Program-made: the position numbers and the translations under genes | Source of the DNA: Diplocloster agilis | GTDB taxonomy: Bacteria > Bacillota > Clostridia > Lachnospirales > Lachnospiraceae | Assembly (NCBI RefSeq): GCF_019042275.1 | Contig: NZ_JAHQCW010000021.1 | Coordinates: 1-64,000, forward strand | Reading direction: 5' to 3' | DNA: 64,000 nucleotides | Shown: piece by piece, positions 51,304-59,683 of the stretch | Layout: each line of letters starts with the position of its first letter | Numbering within the stretch: position 1 is the stretch's first letter | The notes under the pieces: model-generated | What the model was told of the DNA's origin: nothing | The model's database searches: none | The model's input: the letters and a program-made list of their open reading frames with translations, nothing else

Positions 51304-52836
51304 ATGAGTGAACGCGGCGAAGTGCTATGGGAAGTTAAGCATCTGACGAAAATATTCCCTGGAGTAAAAGCGCTGGATGATGTGTCCATGCAGTTTCACA
51401 GGGGAGAAATTCACGGACTGATCGGGGAGAATGGAAGTGGAAAATCCACACTGATAAAGTGTCTTTCCGGTGTATATCAACCTGAGGAGGGAGATATTTA
51501 TCATCAGGGGAAATTGGTACACGTTTCGAGTCCTATCGCGGCCAGAAAGATGGGAGTGGCCACGATCTTCCAGGAATTTTCCCTGGTTCCCACCCTGAGT
51601 GTTGTGGAGAATATTTTCCTGGGCCGTTTATTATATAAGGAAAATAACCGGCTGATTGACTGGAAAAAGATGCGGAATGAAGCAGAGGAACTTTTGGACG
51701 GGCTGGATATCGATATCGATCCATCCGCGGTGGTAAAAAACCTGTCGGTGGCACAGCAGCAGCTGGTAGAGATCGCGAAGGCCCTCAGTATTCATGCCTC
51801 TTTGCTGATCATGGATGAGCCGACAGCGGCGTTGGGCCAGTCGGAAATCGAGCGCCTGCATCTGTTGACCCGCAAACTGAGAGATCAGGGGTATGCCATC
51901 ATCTATATTTCTCACAGACTGGACGAGATGGAGAGCCTGGTGGATCGGGTAACCGTGCTGAAGGACGGTGTAGTGACCGGTGAATGTGGGCGGCAGGAGA
52001 TCAGCGTGAGCGAGATCGTGCGTATCATGATCGGTTCTGATATCGAAAACCATTATCCCAAGGAACACAATGGAACAGAGGAAGTCATTCTGCAGGCTGA
52101 AAATCTGACCACCCGCCAGGGCGCGCGTCATGCGGGATTTGAACTTTACAAGGGTGAGGTGCTGGGCTTTGCGGGGCTCATCGGTTCCGGCCGGACGCAG
52201 ATTGCCCGGGGAATATTCGGAGCAGATTCTCTTCTGGAAGGAAGTCTTAAGATTGACGGCAGGAAGGTGCGGATCAGGCGGCCGCAGGATGCCATTCGGG
52301 CCGGTGTTGCCTTTGTTACGGAGAACCGGAAATCCGACGGCCTGTTTATGAATTTTCATGCCGGGCCGAACATATCTGTCGTAAAGCTTGAAAAACTGCT
52401 GCAGGCCGGTCTGCTTAGCCTGAAAAAGGAGGAAAGCAGTAGCAGGGAATATGTACATAGGCTGAAAATTACTCCCACGGCACTGGAAAAATCAGTTCGG
52501 TTTCTGTCTGGTGGTAATCAGCAGAAGGTAGTAATCGCCCGATGGCTCTTTTCGCAGGCAGAGATATTTATTATGGATGAACCGACCCAGGGGATTGATG
52601 TGCAGGCCAAGGTGGAGGTATACCAGCTTATGAACCGGCTGACTGCCGCCGGGAAGGCGGTGATTCTCATCAGTTCGGACTTCCCGGAGCTGATCGCTAT
52701 GAGTGACCGGCTGGCGATCGTGAGGGATGGAACAATCACGGAAACAGTTCCTGTGGGGAACATCACCCGAAAAGAACTGATGGAGATTACCATGGGGCGG
52801 CAAAATAGTCAAAAGAGCGGGAGAGTGAGATCCTAA
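51304..52836 (+). CDS. CUT2 sugar ABC ATPase (RbsA type)
   Basis: A 510-residue tandem ABC ATPase. Domain 1 has LIGENGSGKSTLIKCLSG, NLSVAQQQLVEIAKAL and LLIMDEPTAALG. Domain 2 has GFAGLIGSGRTQIARG in place of Walker A, LSGGNQQKVVIARWL and IFIMDEPTQGIDVQ. The layout is like the 41017 protein but the sequences are clearly divergent paralogs. It is followed after one base by the permease gene. ATG 51304 has GGGAGAAG upstream. Confidence 0.95.
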   Translation: MSERGEVLWEVKHLTKIFPGVKALDDVSMQFHRGEIHGLIGENGSGKSTLIKCLSGVYQPEEGDIYHQGKLVHVSSPIAARKMGVATIFQEFSLVPTLSVVENIFLGRLLYKENNRLIDWKKMRNEAEELLDGLDIDIDPSAVVKNLSVAQQQLVEIAKALSIHASLLIMDEPTAALGQSEIERLHLLTRKLRDQGYAIIYISHRLDEMESLVDRVTVLKDGVVTGECGRQEISVSEIVRIMIGSDIENHYPKEHNGTEEVILQAENLTTRQGARHAGFELYKGEVLGFAGLIGSGRTQIARGIFGADSLLEGSLKIDGRKVRIRRPQDAIRAGVAFVTENRKSDGLFMNFHAGPNISVVKLEKLLQAGLLSLKKEESSSREYVHRLKITPTALEKSVRFLSGGNQQKVVIARWLFSQAEIFIMDEPTQGIDVQAKVEVYQLMNRLTAAGKAVILISSDFPELIAMSDRLAIVRDGTITETVPVGNITRKELMEITMGRQNSQKSGRVRS

Positions 52837-52837
52837 T

Positions 52838-53833
52838 ATGAAAAAAATATTAAAATCGGAGATAATCGGGCCGTTTATCGCATTTTTGGTTGTTTTCCTG
52901 CTGGCATGTATCAGTACGGAACGCTTCCTCGTGCTGAGTAATCTGAGAAATCTGGTATTGCAGATCTGCGTCACTGCATTCCTGGCGGTAGGAGCCACAT
53001 TTGTGATCCTGACGGGAGGAATCGATATCTCCTGCGGCAGTGCGGTGGCATTGCAGACAATGCTGTTTGCCACCATGATAAAGTCGTGGGGATTATCTGT
53101 ATGGGCAGGAGTGGTACTGCTGGTGTTCGTGGGGGTAATCATGGGCGCATTCAATGGCTTTTTGGTATCTTACCTGAAGATTCCAGCCTTTATTGCCACT
53201 CTGTCATCCCAGAGCATGTTCCGGGGCCTATCCTACATGATCAACAACGGATCTGCCCTGCAGTCCTTATCAACAGATACGGAAAAGATCTTTTACACAA
53301 CCGTTTTCGGGCTTCCGATAACCCTAATTTACATAGTTGTATTTTTTGCGCTGGCCCATATATTTCTGACTTACACCCGTAGCGGACGTAAAATTTATGC
53401 CGTCGGTGGAAATATGGAAGCGGCACAGCTGTCCGGCATTCATGTGAAGCATACACTGATGCTGACTTATTCTTTGGCGGGAATGTGCACAGGGATCGCG
53501 GCAGTGTTGTATGCCTGCAGACTGAATTCCGGGTCCCAGAATTTTGGCCCGGGTATGGAGATGAGCGCCATTGCGGCGGCGGTGATCGGTGGAACCAGCA
53601 TGACCGGGGGAAAGGGAAAAGTAGTGGCTACCCTGATTGGTGCTGGAACGGTATTGATAGTTCAAAACGTACTGAATCTGAATTCGATCTCCACGGCGAT
53701 ACAGCAGGTGGTAAATGGAATGATGATCCTGCTTGCGGTATTGCTGGATGTGTGGAGGGCGCCCATCGGACGGATATTCGGACGGGGGATAGCGAAAGCC
53801 GGTATTAACCGGGCGAAGGAAGTCAGTAACTGA
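52838..53833 (+). CDS. CUT2 sugar ABC permease (RbsC type)
   Basis: A 331-residue permease with ~9 TM helices. FVILTGGIDISCGSAVALQTM, MGAFNGFLVSYLKIPAFIATL and AAAVIGGTSMTGGKGKVVATLIGAG are the CUT2 family motifs. A C-terminal basic tail (GRIFGRGIAKAGINRAKE) faces the cytoplasm. It partners the 51304 ATPase and the 50065 binding protein. Confidence 0.95.
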   Translation: MKKILKSEIIGPFIAFLVVFLLACISTERFLVLSNLRNLVLQICVTAFLAVGATFVILTGGIDISCGSAVALQTMLFATMIKSWGLSVWAGVVLLVFVGVIMGAFNGFLVSYLKIPAFIATLSSQSMFRGLSYMINNGSALQSLSTDTEKIFYTTVFGLPITLIYIVVFFALAHIFLTYTRSGRKIYAVGGNMEAAQLSGIHVKHTLMLTYSLAGMCTGIAAVLYACRLNSGSQNFGPGMEMSAIAAAVIGGTSMTGGKGKVVATLIGAGTVLIVQNVLNLNSISTAIQQVVNGMMILLAVLLDVWRAPIGRIFGRGIAKAGINRAKEVSN

Positions 53834-53940
53834 ACACCTATTGTGGTATTACCGTATTCGAAGTGTGGAACTTAAACTGTTCCGCAGACAGGAAACAAAC
53901 GGCAATCGCCGTTTAAAAAAATAATAAAGGAGAGATAATT

Positions 53941-54441
53941 ATGTACCCAAAGGCTTTTTCACACATTGGTTTGTCTGTACCGGACCTGGACGCAGCGGTT
54001 AAATTCTATACGGAGGTTATGGGGTTGTATGTGATCATGCCGCCGTCGGTGATCGAGAGGGATGACTCGGATATCGGGGTCATGTGCGACGATGTGTTCG
54101 GAGAGGGGTGGGATAAGTTCCGCATTGCTCACCTGTCCACCTCGGATGGCATAGGATTTGAAATGTTCGAGTTTCCGCAGAATGAACCCCATGAGAAGGA
54201 GTTTAAATACTGGAGAACCTCCCTGTTCCATTTTGCCGTACAGGACCCGGACCTGGAGGGTTTTGTGGAAAATATCGTCAAGCACGGCGGAAAGCAGAGG
54301 ATGCCTATTCGTTACTATTACAAGGACTCCAAGCCTTACCGGATGTGTTATGTGGAAGACCCGTTCGGGATCATCTTCGAGGTATACAGCCACAGCTATG
54401 AGCTGACCTATTCTTCAGGAGCATATGAGAATCCGGAATAG
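53941..54441 (+). CDS. VOC (glyoxalase/bleomycin-resistance) superfamily protein
   Basis: A 166-residue two-repeat VOC protein. Metal ligands are H8 (FSHIGLSV), the Glu in GFEMFEF, His in SLFHFAV and Glu in GIIFEVYSHS, the standard H/E/H/E set. VOC enzymes include lactoylglutathione lyase, epimerases and ring-cleaving dioxygenases; the specific reaction cannot be read. AAAGGAG precedes the start. A small AAACGGC/GCCGTTT hairpin and a GGTATTACC site lie in the 107 bases after the permease, so it may have its own promoter. Confidence 0.85.
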   Translation: MYPKAFSHIGLSVPDLDAAVKFYTEVMGLYVIMPPSVIERDDSDIGVMCDDVFGEGWDKFRIAHLSTSDGIGFEMFEFPQNEPHEKEFKYWRTSLFHFAVQDPDLEGFVENIVKHGGKQRMPIRYYYKDSKPYRMCYVEDPFGIIFEVYSHSYELTYSSGAYENPE

Positions 54442-54464
54442 GAGTATCGTACAGTTATTCAAGG

Positions 54465-54526
54465 ATATTTGAGTGTAGTGATGCGATCATTTTCTTGAAT
54501 TTACCAAGCTGGTAAAAATTGCACGA
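54465..54526 (-). pseudogene. Fragment of a second LysR-family gene
   Basis: The minus strand encodes CNFYQLGKFKKMIAS, then LHSNIL, before a stop. It aligns with CNFYRLGEFRKMIAV, then PHSHRL, of the intact LysR protein at 54632-55531, in the same orientation ~100 bases downstream of it. The base match is ~80% over 45 bases, with the rest gone. This is a decayed paralog, probably left after duplication and deletion. Confidence 0.72.
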
Positions 54527-54563
54527 ACTCAGCTACCGGGTTAAACTTATAAACCGTTATTCC

Positions 54564-54592
54564 AAGCAGCGCCGAAAGGTGCTGCTTTTTTC
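54564..54592. terminator. Intrinsic terminator
   Basis: AAGCAGCGCC (54564-54573), GAAA loop, GGTGCTGCTT (54578-54587) and TTTT after it: a terminator for the VOC gene on the plus strand. The A's upstream allow minus-strand use for the LysR gene too. Confidence 0.85.
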
Positions 54593-54631
54593 TGTAGTTT
54601 TCCTTTGCTAATTTTTGGGCTCCCGGGAGCA

Positions 54632-55531
54632 TTAGTCCTGGGACAGATCAAAGCTGCTTAAGGCGTCCAAGAATTCCAGAATAGTATTGGAAGGCTTTTT
54701 CGGGTACAGCAATCCATAAGGTATCGTATAGTTCCAGTCCACAGAAATGGAGACTAAAGAAGGATGGATATCTCTCCAGCATTCCAGATTTAATAAAAGC
54801 TGGTTTGTCTCTTCGCAGCGGTTAAACACATTGATATCATAAAAATGCGGCGTGTCCTCAATGTGTATCTGCGGATGATTCTTTTCCAGATCATCCCGGA
54901 GAAGATCATTGATTTCAGAATCTCCCCGCTTAACCATCATCAGGGTTTCGCCGTACAGATCCGTTATTTTCAGACGTTTCTTCTTTGCCAGACGGTGCGA
55001 GTGCGGCACCGCGATCATTTTCCTGAATTCTCCAAGCCGGTAGAAATTGCATAAATAAAGCCATTGGCTGGAATCACAGACGCCCACGATAAAATCAAAG
55101 GTTTGGCCGATCTGGCTGATTACGGATAAGATACCGTCATGATCGTCCTCAAATGGAATGACCTGTATTTTGAATTGAGAGAACTGATCACTGACCTGAT
55201 ACCACAGATCCATAAATACTTTACAGGGATTCAGCATGGAAGTTCCGACCCGCAGCGTTTTGCGTTCTGTCTGCGCAAGCTTCCCTGCTTTTTTTATGGC
55301 CTGTTCTGAATAGGCGATCATATATTTTGCGTCTTTATATATGGATTCTCCGGCTTTGGTCAGAGTGATCCCCTTCGCCGTACGGTTTAGCAAAATGAGA
55401 TCCAGCTGTTTTTCCAGCGCATTGATCTGTTTCATAACGGCTGTAGGAGAGATAAAAAGCTGTTCGGCCGCTTTGTTAAAACTGCCGCAGTCAGCCACGC
55501 AGATGAAAGTGTCCAGATAACTGTTGTACAT
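54632..55531 (-). CDS. LysR-family transcriptional regulator
   Basis: A 299-residue LysR protein: N-terminal HTH (LDTFICVADCGSFNKAAEQLFISPTAVMKQINALEKQLDLILLNRT, residues ~6-51 in family order) and a PBP2-like effector domain (LRVGTSMLNPCKVFMDLW, IAVPHSHRLAKKKRLKITDLYGETLMMV). GGAGG lies before ATG. It is divergent from the flavodoxin gene with 141 bases between, the usual arrangement for LysR control of the neighbour. It is a good candidate regulator of the flavodoxin-AKR-cupin genes. Confidence 0.93.
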   Translation of the reverse strand: MYNSYLDTFICVADCGSFNKAAEQLFISPTAVMKQINALEKQLDLILLNRTAKGITLTKAGESIYKDAKYMIAYSEQAIKKAGKLAQTERKTLRVGTSMLNPCKVFMDLWYQVSDQFSQFKIQVIPFEDDHDGILSVISQIGQTFDFIVGVCDSSQWLYLCNFYRLGEFRKMIAVPHSHRLAKKKRLKITDLYGETLMMVKRGDSEINDLLRDDLEKNHPQIHIEDTPHFYDINVFNRCEETNQLLLNLECWRDIHPSLVSISVDWNYTIPYGLLYPKKPSNTILEFLDALSSFDLSQD

Positions 55532-55672
55532 GGAAAATCCTCCGTTTTAACTTTTGGTTAATACGATATTAACACACCGGATATTCCTGGTCAATTCTCT
55601 TGTGGTTATAATGAATACACAAAGATAAAAGCTATAGGAATACACCATTGAGGAATGGAAGGAGGAATTTTT

Positions 55673-56182
55673 ATGTCATCTATAATTCTCTATTTTTCAC
55701 GTGCGGGGGAAAATTATGTCAGCGGCGCGATACGGAATCTTGCAAAAGGAAATACGGAAATCGCGGCGGAAATGATACAGAAGTTAACTGGGGCGGATCT
55801 GTTTAAAATAGAACCGTCAGTGGAGTATTCTTATCATTATAACGAATGTATTGAAGAAGCGCGGCAGGATCAGAAGCGGGATGCCAGGCCGGAGCTGGCG
55901 GCATACCCGCAACAGCTTGAGGGGTACGATGAGATTTACCTGGGATATCCGAATTATTGGGGAACTATGCCGATGCCGGTGTTTACCCTGCTGGACAAAA
56001 TGGATTTTACCGGCAAAACGGTCCGGCCGTTTTGTACCCACGAGGGCAGCGGTATGGGGCGCAGTCTGCAGGATATCAAAAGGCTTTGTAAAGGCGCCGT
56101 CGTGGAGGAGGGCCTTGCCATCTGCGGCGCGAAGGTACAGACGGCGGAAACGGATATCAGGAAATGGCTGAATAAAAAATAG
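55673..56182 (+). CDS. Flavodoxin
   Basis: A 169-residue flavodoxin from ATG 55673, seven bases after AGGAGG (the frame is open to 55655). The FMN loop SIILYFSRAGENY replaces the common TGNT motif; YDEIYLGYPNYWGTMPMPVFTLLD and VRPFCTHEGSGMGRSLQDIKRL are typical of the 'flavodoxin 4' group (quinone or nitro-compound reductase-like electron carriers). The stop codon lies within the first bases of the repeat element at 56175-56274, so that element forms its 3' end. Confidence 0.9.
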   Translation: MSSIILYFSRAGENYVSGAIRNLAKGNTEIAAEMIQKLTGADLFKIEPSVEYSYHYNECIEEARQDQKRDARPELAAYPQQLEGYDEIYLGYPNYWGTMPMPVFTLLDKMDFTGKTVRPFCTHEGSGMGRSLQDIKRLCKGAVVEEGLAICGAKVQTAETDIRKWLNKK

Positions 56183-56274
56183 TAGCGCTCGAAAAAGCCT
56201 CGCTGACTATTTTTCATGTATCGCACATAAGCGGCTTAAAAACAGCCGCAAGTGCTCATAACTATAAAAAATAG
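56175..56274 (+). repeat. ~100-bp structured repeat, copy A
   Basis: Copy A runs from AAAAATAGTAGCGCTCG at the flavodoxin stop to TATAAAAAATAG. Copy B is its inverted partner at 57669-57766. It contains a terminator-like hairpin (AAATAGT.GCG / CGCTGACTATTTTT) and then a second hairpin GCGGCT...AGCCGC inside a longer GCAC/GTGC stem. In copy B the inner stem reads GTGCCT...AGGCAC: the sequence changed but pairing was kept. Confidence 0.8.
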
Positions 56275-56317
56275 CAATTGGAAAATGAGATGGAACAATA
56301 GAATTGGAGGAGTCGAA

Positions 56318-57160
56318 ATGGAATATGTAACTTTAAATAACGGAGTGAAGATGCCAATCCTCGGATATGGTGTCTATCAGGTCGATCCGGCGGAATGTGA
56401 ACGCTGCGTTCTGGATGCCATAAAGACCGGTTACCGTTCGATCGATACGGCACAGGCATACTACAATGAGGAAGGAGTAGGTCAAGCAATCAGTAAATGC
56501 GGTTTGCCCAGAGAGGAATTGTTTGTCACAACAAAGGTATGGATCTCTAACGCAGGCTATGAGAAAGCCAAGGTTTCCATTGAGGAATCCCTGCGTAAAC
56601 TTAAGACAGATTATATAGATCTGCTGTTGATTCACCAGCCCTTCAATGACTATTACGGCACTTACCGCGCGATGGAAGAAGCGTACCGGGAAGGAAAAAT
56701 ACGTGCAATCGGGGTATCGAATTTTTATCCGGACCGGCTGATCGACCTGTGCCATTTTGTCGAAGTGGCTCCGGCGGTTAACCAGGTGGAAACCCATGTG
56801 TTTAACCAGCAGGCCGGAGCCCGCGAAACAATGGAAAAATACAAGGTACAGCATGAATCCTGGGGCCCCTTTGCAGAAGGCAGGAAAGATTTCTTTACCA
56901 ATCAGACCTTGAATGAGATCGGCGCAAAATATGGTAAGACGGCGGCGCAGACAGCGCTGCGTTATATGATACAAAAGAATATTGTTGTAATACCGAAGTC
57001 CGTCCATATAGAGAGGATGGCCCAGAATTTCGATGTGTTTGATTTTGCCCTGGATCACTTTGATATGCAGAGGATCGCTGCACTGGATGAGCGGGAAAGC
57101 GCGTTCTTTTCCCATTATGATCCGGAGACCGTGGAGTTTTTAACAGGACTCGTGAAATAA
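56318..57160 (+). CDS. Aldo/keto reductase
   Basis: A 280-residue NADPH-dependent reductase from ATG 56318, seven bases after TTGGAGGAG. The catalytic tetrad is D43, Y48, K73 and H106, and LLLIHQPFNDYYGTYRAMEE, IRAIGVSNFYPDRL, NQVETHVFNQQ and NIVVIPKSVHIERMAQN complete the AKR signature. It reduces aldehydes or keto groups in the cytoplasm. It lies between the two repeat copies with the cupin gene 21 bases downstream, so the AKR-cupin pair forms one unit. Confidence 0.94.
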   Translation: MEYVTLNNGVKMPILGYGVYQVDPAECERCVLDAIKTGYRSIDTAQAYYNEEGVGQAISKCGLPREELFVTTKVWISNAGYEKAKVSIEESLRKLKTDYIDLLLIHQPFNDYYGTYRAMEEAYREGKIRAIGVSNFYPDRLIDLCHFVEVAPAVNQVETHVFNQQAGARETMEKYKVQHESWGPFAEGRKDFFTNQTLNEIGAKYGKTAAQTALRYMIQKNIVVIPKSVHIERMAQNFDVFDFALDHFDMQRIAALDERESAFFSHYDPETVEFLTGLVK

Positions 57161-57181
57161 CAGAAACAAAGGAGGTTATGC

Positions 57182-57607
57182 ATGATGGACTTGGAACAGA
57201 TGAAAAAGGATTTGGGAGGAGGAGCGATATTCCCGATCGGAGAAGAAAACAGAGCGTATGCACAATATTTCACAGGCGAGTGTTATCTCAATATGCTGAC
57301 TACCACCGGCGTTGGAATCGGCGTCGTCACATTCGCCCCGAAGACGATTAACGCATATCACATACACCATAAGGGAGGCCAGATCTTACTGGTGACCGGC
57401 GGCCGCGGCTGGTATCAGGAGGAAGGTCAGCCGGCCCGAGAACTGCGTGCCGGCGATGTGGTTAATATTCCGCCTGAGGTGAGACATTGGCATGGCGCGG
57501 CAAAGGACAGCTGGTTCCAGCATCTGGCCGTGGAGGTGCCGGCCAAGGGAGCCTCCAATGAATGGCTTTCATTCCTGAGCCGGGAAGAGTATGATAAGCT
57601 GGATTAA
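57182..57607 (+). CDS. Cupin-domain protein
   Basis: A 141-residue single-domain cupin. Metal motif 1 is HIHHKGGQILLVTGGRGWYQEEGQP and motif 2 is DVVNIPPEVRHWHGAAKDSWFQHLAVE, both in the usual order with His/His/Glu-like ligands. Small cupins paired with reductases are often carboxymuconolactone-type or isomerase-like enzymes. No function is assigned. It starts at ATG 57182 or 57185 with AGGAGG upstream. Confidence 0.88.
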   Translation: MMDLEQMKKDLGGGAIFPIGEENRAYAQYFTGECYLNMLTTTGVGIGVVTFAPKTINAYHIHHKGGQILLVTGGRGWYQEEGQPARELRAGDVVNIPPEVRHWHGAAKDSWFQHLAVEVPAKGASNEWLSFLSREEYDKLD

Positions 57608-57621
57608 AATATTGTATCGTT

Positions 57622-57670
57622 CAGGCAGGAAACCCGTATATGTATTACATACAGGTATCCTGCCTGTTCT
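57622..57670 (+). terminator. Intrinsic terminator of the AKR-cupin unit
   Basis: CAGGCAGGA (57622-57630) pairs with TCCTGCCTG (57658-57666), with inner GTAT.TGT/ACATAC pairs and TTCTTTTT after it, 14 bases past the cupin stop. Confidence 0.82.
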
Positions 57671-57766
57671 TTTTATAGCTATGAGCACTTAGTGCCTGCA
57701 TTTTAGGCACTTACGTGCGATGCATAAAAAATAGTCAGCGAGGCTTTTTCGAGCGCTACTATTTTT
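57669..57766 (-). repeat. ~100-bp structured repeat, copy B (inverted)
   Basis: The minus strand reads AAAAATAGTAGCGCTCG from 57766, directly after the GntR stop codon, to TATAAAAAG. It shares the 36 bases of its first hairpin almost exactly with copy A. Its inner hairpin is GTGCCT...AGGCAC instead of GCGGCT...AGCCGC. Like copy A it abuts the stop codon of a gene and carries that gene's terminator. Confidence 0.8.
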
Positions 57767-57771
57767 GGGTA

Positions 57772-58482
57772 TTACGGCGCCTCCTGCCCGTCCGATTTCG
57801 TATGAATGATCTCCATATCCTTCGCGGTAATGTTCAGATGGTTTTTCATCTCCTCCACCGCCTGCAGCGGAGCGCGGATCTGGAAGCACTGCAGAATTCG
57901 GGTATGGGGCTCCACCGCGTTGGCATATACGCTGGTGTTCATAAAGGAATCACCCCGGTATTTTCGGAAGCTGGCCAGCAGCTGTTTATTGATATTCATT
58001 AATAAGTTATTATCCGTGAATTCAATGATTTTTGAGTGATATAATTCATCCAGCATAATCATCTGCGGTCCGTCATGATTTTTTACCGCTTCCAGGAATG
58101 ACTGGTTGATGCTCTCCAGTTCTCCCACCTGCTTCTCGGTAGCCCGCTCCACGGATAAGCGCACGGCCAGGGTCTCGATGGCCATACGGACTTCCATAAA
58201 GTCGTTAAAACGGGCATTTTCAATATCATACCAGTTGGAGTGATTGGGGATCTTCTGGTATTCCGCCACAAAGGCGCCTTTTCCCGGCAATATATCGACA
58301 TATCCCAAAGCCTGCAGCATACGCATGGCCTCCCGGACGCTGGTACGGCTTACTTTCAGAGTTTCACAAAGATTCGATTCTGTCGGGAGCTTTTGGCCGG
58401 GTTCATATTCGCCGGAATCGATCAGTTCCTGAATCCTTTCCACGACGGTATCGGTAACCGATATCCTCCTTATTTCTTTCAT
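57772..58482 (-). CDS. GntR/FadR-subfamily regulator
   Basis: About 236 residues from ATG 58482, eight bases after GAGAGGAA (TTG 58488 is possible but worse spaced). Winged helix: VVERIQELIDSGEYEPGQKLPTESNLCETLKVSRTSVREAMRMLQALGYV. FCD domain: FNDFMEVRMAIETLAVRLSVERATEKQ, MIMLDELYHSKIIEFTDNNLLMNINKQLL with metal-type Asp/His. It is the last gene of the dehydrogenase-LrgA-LrgB unit and probably controls it and the divergent aldolase operon through the GRCATCATACAAT sites. A CATAC-TT-GTATG dyad lies upstream of its own start (58557-58568). Confidence 0.92.
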   Translation of the reverse strand: MKEIRRISVTDTVVERIQELIDSGEYEPGQKLPTESNLCETLKVSRTSVREAMRMLQALGYVDILPGKGAFVAEYQKIPNHSNWYDIENARFNDFMEVRMAIETLAVRLSVERATEKQVGELESINQSFLEAVKNHDGPQMIMLDELYHSKIIEFTDNNLLMNINKQLLASFRKYRGDSFMNTSVYANAVEPHTRILQCFQIRAPLQAVEEMKNHLNITAKDMEIIHTKSDGQEAP

Positions 58483-58628
58483 AAGCAATTCCTCTCCCTC
58501 GATTTTTGTTTAAACTAGCGGAACTGTCTGATGTCATATTTGATCAAAACTGAAACCATACTTGTATGCTAGCATATTTTGGCAAAGATTTATAGTGAAA
58601 AATGTCCGAAAGCGAAATTCGCCGGACG

Positions 58629-59318
58629 TCAATACACAGCCGAAAAAATCAGGACGAATAATACGGACAGGATACCGGTGAGGACCAGGGACAGGCTGCT
58701 GACCGAGCCCTGGATTTCGCCCATTTCCATAGCCCTGGCCGTTCCGATGACATGGGATGACGTACCGAACCCTACGCCCTGACTGATGGGATCATCGATG
58801 CCGAATAGCCGGCAGACCCATTCTGCGGTCATATTCCCCAGTATTCCGGTGAGGATGATCACAACCGCCGTTATGGTAACGATACCGCCCAGCTCCTGTG
58901 AGACGCTGATTCCGATCGCTGTGGTTATGGACTTCGGCAGCAGGGTTACATATTGCTGATGGTTCAGCTTAAAAAGCGAGGAACACAAAAGCACGATCAG
59001 CATATTCGTCACGATCCCGCTCAGGACGCCGGCGATAATCGCCTTCAGGTTGTTCTTAAGCAACATAATTTTTTCATAAAGCGGAATGGCCAGACATATG
59101 GTGGCCGGCGTCAGCAGATAACTCAGATACCGGCTGCCCGCTTCATAGTCCGCATAATCCATATCCAGCGCTTTCAAACATATGATGACAAGGACAATGG
59201 CAATCAGCAGCGGGTTGCACAGCGCGATCCCGCATCTTTTTTTGATGATACAGCCGGTCTCATAGGCGGCGATACTGAGAAAAAGGCTCAAATAAACGGA
59301 ATTGTGGAACAAGCTCAT
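58629..59318 (-). CDS. lrgB: LrgB-family membrane protein
   Basis: A 229-residue protein with ~6-7 TM helices of the LrgB/YohK/CidB family. ATICLAIPLYEKIMLLKNN, VTLLPKSITTAIGISVSQELGG and FGIDDPISQGVGFGTSSHVIGTARAMEMGEIQGSVSSLSLV are the family signature. The LrgAB pair was first tied to murein hydrolase control, and in Bacillus (PftAB) it is a facilitated pyruvate carrier. It overlaps the LrgA stop by four bases. Beside pyruvate-producing aldolases the pyruvate-carrier role is attractive (inference). Confidence 0.93.
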   Translation of the reverse strand: MSLFHNSVYLSLFLSIAAYETGCIIKKRCGIALCNPLLIAIVLVIICLKALDMDYADYEAGSRYLSYLLTPATICLAIPLYEKIMLLKNNLKAIIAGVLSGIVTNMLIVLLCSSLFKLNHQQYVTLLPKSITTAIGISVSQELGGIVTITAVVIILTGILGNMTAEWVCRLFGIDDPISQGVGFGTSSHVIGTARAMEMGEIQGSVSSLSLVLTGILSVLFVLIFSAVY

Positions 59319-59683
59319 ATCGTTCTTCGCTCCCTTCTGCGACGGATAAACCGGGTGGTCCCCGCGCTGACGGCGGTCACGGCCAGAGTGGATACAACCG
59401 TAATAACCGAGGCGGGAAGAAGCAGAGGAGCGAAAGCCTGCCAGTCTTTCATGAGACCTACCCCCGCAGGGATAAACATTAACGGCATGAGATCAATCAG
59501 CAGTTTTCCCGCATCCTGTATCTGCTCCGGTTTGAGTAGGTTACAAAACAAGAGAAAAAACAGGATGGCCAGTCCGTAGATACTGCCGGGTATGGGGAGG
59601 GGGATCACCGCCCTCAGTAGTTCTCCGGCAAGGGCGATTCCCAGGATGATAAGGATCTGGTTGACATATTTCATAGGGATCAA
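59315..59683 (-). CDS. lrgA: LrgA/CidA-family membrane protein
   Basis: A 122-residue holin-like protein with four predicted TM helices (VNQILIILGIALAGELLRA, SIYGLAILFFLLFC, DLMPLMFIPAGVGLM, ASVITVVSTLAVTAVSA) and an Arg-rich cytoplasmic tail (RFIRRRRERRTI). The PLPIPGSIYGL motif is diagnostic. The start is TTG 59683, overlapping the dehydrogenase stop (TTGA), with GGAGG five bases upstream. It forms the LrgAB pair with the next gene. Confidence 0.92.
   Translation of the reverse strand: MIPMKYVNQILIILGIALAGELLRAVIPLPIPGSIYGLAILFFLLFCNLLKPEQIQDAGKLLIDLMPLMFIPAGVGLMKDWQAFAPLLLPASVITVVSTLAVTAVSAGTTRFIRRRRERRTI

Noticed and set aside
53894-53912. AAACGGC/GCCGTTT hairpin as terminator of the second CUT2 operon
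   Set aside because: The stem is short and is followed by A's, not T's, on the transcribed strand; it may be a regulatory dyad before the VOC gene.
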